Source: JANYGA01 sp031420415
Lineage (GTDB): Bacteria > Vulcanimicrobiota > Vulcanimicrobiia > Vulcanimicrobiales > Vulcanimicrobiaceae
DNA length: 64,000 nucleotides
NCBI GenBank assembly: GCA_031420415.1
Contig: JANOMT010000024.1
Span: 104,733-168,732 of the forward strand
Direction: 5' to 3'
A program made the translations under genes and the position numbers. Under the pieces are notes generated by a model that was given only the letters and a program-made list of their open reading frames with translations, searched no databases and was not told the origin of the DNA. This document shows, piece by piece, positions 33,183 to 41,544 of this stretch; the first letter of the stretch is position 1; each line of letters starts with the position of its first letter.

Positions 33183-34874
33183 ATGCTTTCGGACTTAACG
33201 ATCTCACAATCGGCGAAACTTCTGCCGCTGACCGATATCGCGGGCAAAATGGGGATCGCGCCCGCATTCCTCGAGCCCTACGGCGATAGCGTCGCGAAGA
33301 TCAAACTCTCCGTAATCGACGCGCTCAAAGATCGTCCGCGCGCGAAATACGTCGTCGTCTCGGCGATCACGCCGACGCCACTTGGCGAAGGCAAGACGAC
33401 AACGACCGTCGGCCTCGGCCAGGCGATGCAGCACGTCGGCAAGAGCGCGACGATCGCGATCCGTCAACCCTCGCTCGGGCCGACCTTCGGCATTAAGGGC
33501 GGCGCTGCGGGCGGCGGCTATAGCCAAGTCGTTCCGATGGAACTCCTCAACCTCCATCTTACGGGTGACTTCCACGCCGTCACCTCCGCGCACAACATGC
33601 TCTCGGCACTCGTCGACAACCATCTCAACCAGGGCAACGCACGCGGACTCGATCTCAAAAATATCACCTGGCGCCGCGTGCTCGACGTCAACGATCGCAG
33701 TTTGCGAAACGTCATCGTCGGGCTCGGCGGCGCCCTCGACGGCGTCGTCCGACAGACGGGCTTCGACATCACGGCCGCATCGGAAGTGATGGCGATCCTC
33801 GCGCTCTCGACCTCGTATCCCGATCTGCGCGCGCGGCTCCAGCGGATCGTCGTTGGATACACACCGGATCGCGCACCCGTGACCGCGGGCGATCTCGAAG
33901 CCGCGGGCGCGATGGCGGCGATCTTGCGCGACGCGCTCAAACCGAACCTCATGCAGACGCTCGAAAACACGCCCGTCCTCGTCCACGCGGGGCCGTTCGG
34001 GAATATCGCGCACGGCAATTCCTCCGTCATGGCCGATCTCATCGGCATCCATACGGCAGATTACTTGATCACCGAAGCAGGTTTCGGCGCCGATATGGGC
34101 GCCGAGCGTTTTTTCAATATCAAATGTCGTGCATCGGGGCTCGTTCCCGATGCGTGCGTCATCGTCGCGACCGTCCGCGCGCTCAAATTACACTCGGGGA
34201 AATTCCGCGTCATCGCGGGCAAACCGTTGCCCGAAGCGATGCTGCTCGAATCACCCGACGACGTGCGTGCCGGTGCTGCGAATCTGCGCAAGCAGATCGA
34301 GAATATTCGCGTTCACGGCGTCTCGCCCGTCGTCGCGATCAACGCGTTCCCCGGCGACCACGCCTCGGAGCACGCGGCGATTGCCGAGATCGCGCGCGAG
34401 ATGGGCGTCCGCGTCGCGGTTTCGACGCACTTCGTCGATGGCGGAAAGGGCGCGACCGATCTCGCGCGCGTCGTCATCGAGGCGTGTGAGGAGCCGTCGA
34501 ACTTCCACTTCCTCTATCCGGATTCGGCGACACTCAAGGAAAAAATCGAAGCGGTCGCAACGAAAATCTACGGTGCCTCCGGCGTGAGCTACACGCCGAC
34601 GGCCGCGCGTCAGTGCGAAACCTTCGAACGCAACGGCTTCGGCAAACTCGCCGTCTGCATCGCGAAGACGCACCTCTCGATCTCATCCGATCCGACGTTG
34701 CAAGGTGCGCCGACGGGTTGGACGCTCCCCGTACGCGAGATGCGCGCTTCGGTCGGTGCCGGCTTCGTGTATCCGATCTGCGGCGACATGCAAACGATGC
34801 CCGGGCTCGGTGCGACGCCCGCCGCGATGAAGATCGATATCGACGATGAGGGCCGCATCCTCGGCCTTTCGTGA
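33183..34874 (+). CDS. fhs: formate--tetrahydrofolate ligase
   Basis: 563 residues, the usual length. The P-loop TPLGEGKTTTTVGL is near residue 65, with RQPSLGPTFGIKGGAAGGGYSQV, the ITEAGFGADMGAE block and a C-terminal MPGLGATPAA. The enzyme makes 10-formyl-tetrahydrofolate from formate and ATP. In a selA/selB-positive organism it could be linked to formate metabolism, but no formate dehydrogenase is in this window. It directly follows the PfkB gene. Confidence 0.97.
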   Translation: MLSDLTISQSAKLLPLTDIAGKMGIAPAFLEPYGDSVAKIKLSVIDALKDRPRAKYVVVSAITPTPLGEGKTTTTVGLGQAMQHVGKSATIAIRQPSLGPTFGIKGGAAGGGYSQVVPMELLNLHLTGDFHAVTSAHNMLSALVDNHLNQGNARGLDLKNITWRRVLDVNDRSLRNVIVGLGGALDGVVRQTGFDITAASEVMAILALSTSYPDLRARLQRIVVGYTPDRAPVTAGDLEAAGAMAAILRDALKPNLMQTLENTPVLVHAGPFGNIAHGNSSVMADLIGIHTADYLITEAGFGADMGAERFFNIKCRASGLVPDACVIVATVRALKLHSGKFRVIAGKPLPEAMLLESPDDVRAGAANLRKQIENIRVHGVSPVVAINAFPGDHASEHAAIAEIAREMGVRVAVSTHFVDGGKGATDLARVVIEACEEPSNFHFLYPDSATLKEKIEAVATKIYGASGVSYTPTAARQCETFERNGFGKLAVCIAKTHLSISSDPTLQGAPTGWTLPVREMRASVGAGFVYPICGDMQTMPGLGATPAAMKIDIDDEGRILGLS

Positions 34875-34907
34875 AACGAATGCCTCCAACGTGGGTACGG
34901 GGGCTTC

Positions 34908-35246
34908 GTGAACGTCTTCAAAACGATGTCGATCGCGCGCCTCGAGTTACCGCGCGTGCTTCCCTTGCTTCGCAACACACGCATTCCGCTGCGCGTCAAG
35001 ATTGCCGCCGGACTCGCGGCGGTCTTCATCATCTCTCCGCTGAATATTTTCGGCGACATCCCGCTGCTCGGCTTCCTCGACGACGCCGCGCTCTTACTTT
35101 TTCTCGCACATTGGTTCGTTAGTTACGGGGAGCGTACGCTCGCAAATGCCGCCGCGAACGCGTCATCAGCTTCGCCGACGACGATGCGTGACGTAAGCCC
35201 CAAAGCGCGTGCGCCACGCGCGGGCGAGTCGATGCTCACGCGCTGA
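34908..35246 (+). CDS. DUF1232 membrane protein
   Basis: 112 residues from GTG 34908 (GGGGG 5 bases upstream). The core ISPLNIFGDIPLLGFLDDAALLL (about residues 42-64) is the DUF1232 signature, in which a short hydrophobic hairpin carries the conserved D-x-x-P and LDD. The N-terminus is helical and basic and the tail is disordered, rich in Ala and Ser. The function of the family is unknown. It follows fhs by 33 bases and may be in the same transcript. Confidence 0.8.
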   Translation: MNVFKTMSIARLELPRVLPLLRNTRIPLRVKIAAGLAAVFIISPLNIFGDIPLLGFLDDAALLLFLAHWFVSYGERTLANAAANASSASPTTMRDVSPKARAPRAGESMLTR

Positions 35247-35265
35247 CGACGCGAACTCCATCGCT

Positions 35266-35964
35266 CTACTCGAGCGACCATCCAAAATCCAGGAGTGGCT
35301 TCGCATCCTTGGCGAGCGTGACGATACGATCGACGAGAGCGCGCGAACCGATTTCGGCGTCGGTAAGTGCGCGATCCGCACAAAACGATCGTAGCCGGAA
35401 GTAGGGCGCGATCGCACCGAGTTCGGCGGCATCGTATCCGCGCGGCATCCGCACGAGCGCGTCGCCGTCGTCGCCGTCGTCGCCCGGACGCTGCAGCGGC
35501 AAGCTATTTTTTTCGAGCGCTGCGAGCACGCGTGCGAACGCCTTCGGTCGGCTCGCCATCGCGCGCCGCCAACGCTCCAGCATCGATTTCTCGATCCGAT
35601 AGAAGGCGACGGAGAGGAAACACTTTCCGGGTTCGATGTGGATGTAAATCCCGCCCGGCGTATCGCGGCCGCCGTCGTAGGAAAGATAGGCCGCTGCATT
35701 CGTGCGATATGGCGATTTATCGTGCGCGAAGCGGACGTCGCGATAGATGCGAAAGACCGATTTCTTCTCATCGCCGCGAATCGGAATCTTCGCTCGTGCG
35801 AGCGCCTCGGAAGCGTCGTGGACGAGCGCGCGCATCGGCGCGAAGAGCTCGGTCTCGAAACGTTCTTTGCGCGGCGCGAACCACGCGCGATCGTTATTGC
35901 GCGCCACCCCGCGTAAGAGACGGAGCGCTTCGGGCGAGAAGCCTTCGAACGACGTGCCTAACAT
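35266..35964 (-). CDS. DUF2461 family protein
   Basis: 232 residues from ATG 35964. The start FEGFSPEALRLLRGVARNNDRAWF and the central segments RIYRDVRFAHDKSPYRTNAA and GGIYIHIEPGKCFLSVAFY are the DUF2461 (TIGR02453) signature. The family is widespread and soluble, and its function is not known. The longer upstream frame overlaps the eIF1-like gene in antisense and is rejected. Confidence 0.9.
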   Translation of the reverse strand: MLGTSFEGFSPEALRLLRGVARNNDRAWFAPRKERFETELFAPMRALVHDASEALARAKIPIRGDEKKSVFRIYRDVRFAHDKSPYRTNAAAYLSYDGGRDTPGGIYIHIEPGKCFLSVAFYRIEKSMLERWRRAMASRPKAFARVLAALEKNSLPLQRPGDDGDDGDALVRMPRGYDAAELGAIAPYFRLRSFCADRALTDAEIGSRALVDRIVTLAKDAKPLLDFGWSLE

Positions 35965-36022
35965 GCTCGGCTCTTCGCACGCACGCAACGGCGTTCTTTT
36001 ACGAGACGTCGAACCGACACGC

Positions 36023-36370
36023 ATGCCAGATGACGACCGCCGACTCGTGTACTCGACCGACGGGAGCCTCCCGCTACCCGCTTTCGATCGGCCGAAGCCG
36101 CGCCCGGGTCCGACGAAATCCGGTGTTGCGAGCGTCCCCGACGACGGCGTCGTGCGCGTCGGTTGCGAGAAGCGTCGCGGCGGTGTGGTGACACTCGTGT
36201 ACGGACTCGCAACGAACGAACTCGATGCGGTAGCGGCCGTCCTCAAAAAACGTTGCGGTGCGGGTGGAACGGCAAAAGACGGCATCGTCTCGATCCAAGG
36301 TGACAAGCGCGATACGATTATCGCGTACTTTATGCAAGCGAATCGACGCACCAAACGCATGGGCGGCTAA
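36023..36370 (+). CDS. eIF1/SUI1-like translation factor (YciH family)
   Basis: 115 residues from ATG 36023. The opening MPDDDRRLVYSTDGSLP is typical of bacterial YciH proteins. The C-terminal SUI1 domain has VTLVYGLATNELDAVAAVLKKRCGAGGTAKDGIVSIQGD. YciH binds the 30S subunit and can discriminate against poor initiation complexes in E. coli. That is of some interest here because the window has leaderless mRNAs and odd start codons. No ribosome site precedes the ATG. Confidence 0.9.
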   Translation: MPDDDRRLVYSTDGSLPLPAFDRPKPRPGPTKSGVASVPDDGVVRVGCEKRRGGVVTLVYGLATNELDAVAAVLKKRCGAGGTAKDGIVSIQGDKRDTIIAYFMQANRRTKRMGG

Positions 36371-36403
36371 CGATTCGTCCCGAGCGAGCGTTTGTCGGAT
36401 ATC

Positions 36404-36961
36404 ATGACAACCACGCTCGCCGGCATCGCCTTTGCAGCGCTCCTGGCACAGGTCACGCCGCTTCCCGTCGTCACGCCGATCGTCATGCCCGCCACACCCA
36501 TGCCTGTGGCGACGACGACACCCGCGGCCGACGATCCACTCGTGCGACGCGGTCCCGCAACCGCACCGCGTATGCTTCCGCCGATACGTCCGACGGATGC
36601 GCTGATCCGCAACTCCGGCTCGACCAACATGGCCGGATACACGATCGTCGTCCATCCCGATGCGAGTGTCGACATGACGACGGATGGCGAACTCACGCAT
36701 GCAACCGCGGGGCTCGCGCAAGTACGGTGGCTCTTCAAAAAATTACGCGCAGCCGGTCCGCTCGATGTCATGCCCGGTGGTCATTGCATGAAGAGCGCGT
36801 CGTTTGGATCGACCACAACGATCGTCTACGACGGCAAGACGTCACCCGACCTCACGTGTGGTGGCGATACGATGTCGCGCGAACTCGATCGCACGGTAAA
36901 CATCATCGCCGCACAAATCGGTACGGGAGGTCCGCGTAGCCGCGGCCGCCTCTTGCGCTAA
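36404..36961 (+). CDS. exported protein of unknown function
   Basis: 185 residues from ATG 36404. TTG 36392 is four codons upstream. A signal peptide (TTTLAGIAFAALLAQV) is followed by a proline- and threonine-rich linker (about residues 20-55). A folded region with two or three cysteines (GGHCMK, DLTCGGD) comes next, and these could form a disulfide after export. No family is recognised. A gap of 67-289 bases, depending on the next start, follows and holds no recognised signal. Confidence 0.55.
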   Translation: MTTTLAGIAFAALLAQVTPLPVVTPIVMPATPMPVATTTPAADDPLVRRGPATAPRMLPPIRPTDALIRNSGSTNMAGYTIVVHPDASVDMTTDGELTHATAGLAQVRWLFKKLRAAGPLDVMPGGHCMKSASFGSTTTIVYDGKTSPDLTCGGDTMSRELDRTVNIIAAQIGTGGPRSRGRLLR

Positions 36962-37250
36962 CGTAGCGAAGCTCGCGAACGGTGCGCCGAAACTCGACAC
37001 CGGTCGCCGCGAGCGCCCCGGATCCTCCATGCGGCGTAAGCTTCCGTTCCAAGCTCGAGGCCTTTTCAAGACGGTCGTTGCGGCGAGAATAAAAATTGAA
37101 ACGCGCGATGTGCGGCATCGCACCTACGTTCTGGCATCGATCGGCCGATACCGAAAAGACATGTTGCAACGTATCGAGGCCCGCAATTCGCGGCTCGCGA
37201 TCCGCGAGATCGTCGGCCACCTTCCGACGCCTGCGGCTTCACCATGCGCG

Positions 37251-38594
37251 ATGTCGGGTTCCGTGCTCCGCCTTCCCTTCGGCGATGTGGCAGCCGACCT
37301 GCGTCCGACGGGTATTCGCACTCGGCCACGCCGAGCGACCTACGAGCTCATGGTGGCCAACGACACGCCGACCCCACTCGCGACCTTCTGCTACGCCCCA
37401 GACGCGATGTCGCACGGGCGCATCAGCTGGAGCGCGATCGTCGTTCCGCCATTTTCCGCGATCGCCATCGAAGTCGAAGTCGCTCTCGGCCGCAAGCACG
37501 CGACGCCACGCGTCGTTGCCGAACTCTTCGCCGACGAGGCGCAACTCACGCTCGACGCGCAGCCGCAGCCGAACGAGGTGCATCGCTTTGCCAAACGCAC
37601 GATCGCCATGGCGTCGGCCGTGTTGATCTTTGCCCTCGGCGCGACGGCATTCGCAGCCATGCATCCGCGCGTTCTCGCACTCGCCGCCCCCGCGGCGGTC
37701 CGCGGTGGGACGCCATTTACCGTCGCGTACGCCCTCGGCGACTCCACGCGCGCGCGCTACGTCATCGAAACGCCCGACGGCCTGCAGATCCGTCGCGGCA
37801 CGCTCGAGGGCCCGAGCGGTGCCTTCACGGTCGTCCTTCCAACGGGTCATGTATCGAGCGGCTACGACGTTCGCGTCAGCACGGCAAGCCAGCTCGGCTC
37901 CGACGAGCGCACCACGCACGTCGTCTCGCTTCCCGATCCGGTCGTCGATCACCATATCTCGCGTGGAGCCGGTCTCGCAAGCGACGTCGCACACGTCTCC
38001 GATCTCACGCTCGAACGCGATACCGTACATGGCGGCGAAGCGATCGTCGCGACGTATCGGGCGAGCGCCGACAGCGGCGTCGTGCGCCTTATCGATGCGC
38101 TCGGAACGGTCCGCGCCGAGGCGATGCTCAATCCGCGCGGCCGCTCGCTCATCGTCGCTCCGACCGTCGACGTCGATCAAGATTTTCGCGTGGTTGCAAC
38201 GGCCTTGCGCGGCGCGACGCATGCCGAGATCGCGACACCCCTCACCATTCTGCATGGCGCGCCCGCGCTCGCCTTTCCCGCCGTTGCGCCGGTTGCAGGC
38301 GAGCGTGTCGTCTCCGTGCCGCGCACGGTCGCGCCGATCGCCGTCGACCCCATTCAGAATCCGTCGCAACCGATCGTCGTGCGCGTCGACACGTATCGGC
38401 CCGGCCTCCACGTCGCGCTCATGGGTTCGTCGACGGATGAAATTGTGGGGAGCGACGTCGCGCCCGGTGATGAAACCGTCGTCCTGCACCCTCCGGCGCA
38501 GCTTGCCGCCACTCGCTACTCCATCGTCGCGACGTACGCTACCGGCCTCGGCCAGGAAACACTGATACGGCCGATCACCTTCCGCGCTCCGTAG
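37251..38594 (+). CDS. single-pass membrane protein with Ig-like extracytoplasmic domains
   Basis: 447 residues from ATG 37251. The same frame is open to ATG 37029, but the extra 74 residues look non-coding. The N-terminal cytoplasmic domain of about 110 residues has beta-sandwich character (ATYELMVANDTPTPLATFCY). One transmembrane segment follows (about residues 120-142), then a long beta-rich extracytoplasmic part. That part has repeated motifs such as GGTPFTVAYALGDSTRARYVIETPDG and GGEAIVATYRASADSGVVRLID, which read like two related Ig-like repeats. No family is recognised. It lies 41 bases before the BTAD regulator, so a sensor-type link is possible but unproven. Antisense frames here are rejected. 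Confidence 0.6.
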   Translation: MSGSVLRLPFGDVAADLRPTGIRTRPRRATYELMVANDTPTPLATFCYAPDAMSHGRISWSAIVVPPFSAIAIEVEVALGRKHATPRVVAELFADEAQLTLDAQPQPNEVHRFAKRTIAMASAVLIFALGATAFAAMHPRVLALAAPAAVRGGTPFTVAYALGDSTRARYVIETPDGLQIRRGTLEGPSGAFTVVLPTGHVSSGYDVRVSTASQLGSDERTTHVVSLPDPVVDHHISRGAGLASDVAHVSDLTLERDTVHGGEAIVATYRASADSGVVRLIDALGTVRAEAMLNPRGRSLIVAPTVDVDQDFRVVATALRGATHAEIATPLTILHGAPALAFPAVAPVAGERVVSVPRTVAPIAVDPIQNPSQPIVVRVDTYRPGLHVALMGSSTDEIVGSDVAPGDETVVLHPPAQLAATRYSIVATYATGLGQETLIRPITFRAP

Positions 38595-38635
38595 CGCGGC
38601 GGGCCGAACTCCCCCGCCTCGCCGCCGCCACGATC

Positions 38636-40126
38636 GTGCGCACGCGTCTTTCGGCGTGGCTCGAACGCCACGCCGATTTGCCGTTGCGTTTCGTTAGCGC
38701 GCCCGTTGGTGCGGGAAAAACGACGGCGGTCGTAGGGTATCTCGCGACGCGTGAGGCGACCACGGCGTACGTCGCACTCGATCGAGAAGATACGCTCGAT
38801 CGTTTTCGCGAGCGCATCTCAGGCGCACTCGGACTCACCTACGTCCCGGCGTCTGCCGACGCACTCGAAGGCGCCCTCGCGACGCTCGCGCCCTGCGAGA
38901 TCGTCATCGACGACGTCGATCGTGCGCCCACCGAAACGATCGAAGAGATCGTCGATCTCGTCCGCAACGCACCGATCGGCGTCGCGTTCGTTCTCGCGGC
39001 CCGATCGCGGACGGTCATCGATGCGCCGAGTTTCATCGCTCGCGGTTTCGGTGCGGCGCTCGAAGCTCGCGCGCTCGCCTTTACGGCAGACGACATCGCA
39101 CGACTCTGCGATCTGCACGGCATCACGTACGCGACGCCGGAGATCGCACGCTTTCTCGAAGAGACCGAAGGCTGGCCTCTCGTCGCGAATTGGGCTCTGC
39201 GCGATGCCGTAGGCGACGGTGCCTCGCTCGGGGGCGCGTTCGATCGCTGGCGGCAGATCAATGCGCGCCACGTTCGCGAGTTCATCGATGCGGAATTACA
39301 CAAAGCGGGAACCGCCTATGTCGAGGCGTTTCGCGCGGCCTTGCGCGGTTCGAATTTGGCGCAGGATCGCGATCGGCTCGCGCTCTTGGAAAAACGGGGA
39401 CTTTTCGTTACGTATGCCGATGGCGCGTATCGTCCGTATCGCGTCGCGCGCCAACTCGACGTCGAAACCGGACCGCGAGAGGCACCCGCCCTCGACGAGG
39501 CGGCGCTTCTGGTCGTGCGGATGTTCGGTCGTTTCGAAGCTACGATCGGCGAGCGAAAGATCGAATGGATTCGCCGCCGAGAAGCTCAAATCGTGAAATA
39601 TCTGCTCTTGAAGCCAGATGGCTCTGCGACGCGCACCGAACTCCTGACCACGTTCTGGCCCGGCACCAACAGTCACGCGGCGACGCAGAGTCTGCGCACG
39701 GCATCGAGCAATATTCGCAAAGCCTTCGCCACGATCGTCGGGTATGCCGAAGTCGAACGCTACTTTTCATCACGTGGCGATGTCGCCATCGCCCTCGAGC
39801 GAACGGTCATCGACGTCCGACGCTTCAGCGCGCACGTTGCGGACGGCGATGGCGAACGCGAACGCGGGCATGTCGCCGAAGCCTTCGCGCATTATCGTGC
39901 TGCCGAGTCCATTTACGCGGGCGAACTCCTGGGCGGCGAGTATCCCGAGCCATGGTATGTGGCGCGTGCCGCGATGTTCGCGGCGCTTTTTCTCGGCGTG
40001 CTCGAACGGCTCGCCGAGTATCATACCGACGCGGGCCACGTGCGTCAGGCGGCAGAATACGCCGCGCGCGCTCGCGAGTTACGCGCGCGCAAAACGCGCG
40101 GGGCCGCGGCACTCGTCGACGGCTGA
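38636..40126 (+). CDS. transcriptional regulator: MalT-like ATPase plus C-terminal winged helix and BTAD
   Basis: 496 residues. The N-terminal STAND-type ATPase has Walker A APVGAGKTTAV at about residues 22-32, Walker B EIVIDDVDRAPTE and a sensor segment FVLAARSR. From about residue 285 there is an OmpR-like winged helix (VRMFGRFEATIGERKIEW...REAQIVKYLLL). A BTAD-like helical region follows (RRFSAHVADGDGERERGHVAEAFAHYRAA). Classical SARPs have the reverse order. Such proteins probably activate transcription on binding a ligand and ATP. The start is GTG 38636. The last 82 bases overlap the convergent gene. Confidence 0.8.
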   Translation: MRTRLSAWLERHADLPLRFVSAPVGAGKTTAVVGYLATREATTAYVALDREDTLDRFRERISGALGLTYVPASADALEGALATLAPCEIVIDDVDRAPTETIEEIVDLVRNAPIGVAFVLAARSRTVIDAPSFIARGFGAALEARALAFTADDIARLCDLHGITYATPEIARFLEETEGWPLVANWALRDAVGDGASLGGAFDRWRQINARHVREFIDAELHKAGTAYVEAFRAALRGSNLAQDRDRLALLEKRGLFVTYADGAYRPYRVARQLDVETGPREAPALDEAALLVVRMFGRFEATIGERKIEWIRRREAQIVKYLLLKPDGSATRTELLTTFWPGTNSHAATQSLRTASSNIRKAFATIVGYAEVERYFSSRGDVAIALERTVIDVRRFSAHVADGDGERERGHVAEAFAHYRAAESIYAGELLGGEYPEPWYVARAAMFAALFLGVLERLAEYHTDAGHVRQAAEYAARARELRARKTRGAAALVDG

Positions 40127-41544
40127 TCGCGAACGCGAACCCACACGCGAAAGTTTTTATCCGCGTATGTCGATCGCCAAGCTCTCGGTACTCCCAAAGC
40201 CAGCGCCTGATCGAGCGGCGCGTCCTTCGAGACGACGATCGTATCGACGTCGTACCGGGCAAGTGCTTCGCGCCATGACGGACGCAGACGAGCGATTCTG
40301 TCGAAATCGGTCCACACGGTCAGCGGATACGGATCGGCACGACCGTCGAGAAAGACGCGCACGTTCGGCTTTCCGACTGCCAGCCCGCACCATGCGAAAT
40401 CGGCACAAAATAAGCGTCGCTCGCCCGCGAGCGAATCGAGAGACCCGATCGCGCGCGCGGCGAGGGTATCTTTCGTGCGTTCCCCACTGCGCAAGAGCCC
40501 GATGCCGACGACGAGCGCGAGCATCACACCGATCGCCGGCATCACGATCCCTGCGATTCGCTCTGCCCGCACTTCACGTGCGTTTCGCGGTGGTGGGCTC
40601 GGTGCGAAGAATGCAAAAGCGCGCGTGAGCGCGGGCGCCACGATGGGCAACGCGACGAGACCGAAGAGTGCGATGTTGCGCGCCGCGCTCAAGAGCAGAT
40701 ACGAAAATGCGACGAGCACGACGAGGTCGCGCACGGATCGACACGCCTGCGGGACGGCAACGATGCACGCAAGCGCGAGCAAAGGCAACGCGCCGAGCAC
40801 GAAGGATGTATGTCCGAGGTTGGTCACGTCCCATTCGACAATGTACCCTTTGAGCGGACTGTTGAAAAGCGAAAGCGCGTAGGCCGGTAAGCCGACGCCA
40901 AAAGGGTTCGCGCAAATCGCGATTGCCGAGCCGACGGCGATGATCGCGCGACGACGAAACGCGGGGCTCGGACCGCGATCATCGACGAACGTACCGAACG
41001 CGGCCGCACTCGCGAGGATCGGTGCGAGCATCGCGCTTGCGTGCACGTTCGACCACACGGCGGCGACGGCAATTGCTGCAAAGGCGAGCGGCCCTTCGAG
41101 ATCGAGCAAGAGCAAAAATAGCGCGAGTAGCGGCCACGCCGCGACTTGAACGCGCACGCCGAACGACGCGAAGAGGCCGAGCCCCGCGGGAACGAGGCAA
41201 ACGACGATCGCTCGCGGCGATGCACCACGACGTTCCGCGTGCCACGACGCGAGCGCGAGCGCAACGAGCGCGCAGAGCGCGATACCGCCCGCGAAAAGCG
41301 CCCAACCGATGGCACCCGTCGCGCGCGAAGCAGCGAGCGAGAAGAGCCACTCTTGCGGAGTCCATGGAGAACCCGGTGCGCTAAATGTTTCGGTGCCGAG
41401 CGCGCGCGGAATCGCGCCGTGTTCCACGATCGCACGACCAAGCCAACGTTGCCAGTGAAGGTCGCCATCGACTTGCGGAAAGGCAATCGCTGTCGCGAGA
41501 AATTGCGCGGCGAGGACGCCGATGACGAGCCATGCGTACTTCAC
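40045..41544 (-). CDS. polytopic membrane protein, GT-C-like, last gene of the Tad operon
   Basis: 499 residues from GTG 41544, which overlaps the upstream stop as GTGA. There are about ten hydrophobic segments. The first loop reads HWQRWLGRAIVEHGAIPR and ends PWTPQEWLFSL. The D-x-x-W-H plus G-x-x-P plus W-x-x-x-EWL layout recalls membrane glycosyltransferases of the GT-C type, though no function is proven. A soluble C-terminal domain (about 385-480) contains CADFAWCGLA and RVFLDGRADPYP. It is paralogous to the gene at 41541 (shared pattern W-x-NV-x-AS-x-x-LAPI). It may act on the pilus or a surface glycan. That is inference. Confidence 0.75.
   Translation of the reverse strand: MKYAWLVIGVLAAQFLATAIAFPQVDGDLHWQRWLGRAIVEHGAIPRALGTETFSAPGSPWTPQEWLFSLAASRATGAIGWALFAGGIALCALVALALASWHAERRGASPRAIVVCLVPAGLGLFASFGVRVQVAAWPLLALFLLLLDLEGPLAFAAIAVAAVWSNVHASAMLAPILASAAAFGTFVDDRGPSPAFRRRAIIAVGSAIAICANPFGVGLPAYALSLFNSPLKGYIVEWDVTNLGHTSFVLGALPLLALACIVAVPQACRSVRDLVVLVAFSYLLLSAARNIALFGLVALPIVAPALTRAFAFFAPSPPPRNAREVRAERIAGIVMPAIGVMLALVVGIGLLRSGERTKDTLAARAIGSLDSLAGERRLFCADFAWCGLAVGKPNVRVFLDGRADPYPLTVWTDFDRIARLRPSWREALARYDVDTIVVSKDAPLDQALALGVPRAWRSTYADKNFRVWVRVRDQPSTSAAAPRVLRARNSRARAAYSAA

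Noticed and set aside
35962..35965. Overlapping divergent starts (CATG) for DUF2461 and the eIF1-like gene
   Set aside because: The eIF1-like protein matches its family from ATG 36023 (MPDDDRRLVYST), so the earlier in-frame ATG is probably not used.
37239..38489. Long minus-strand ORF (416 codons) opposite the Ig-like membrane protein
   Set aside because: The product is extremely rich in Arg and Asp, a known artefact of antisense frames in GC-rich genes. The plus strand has a membrane segment and coherent repeats.
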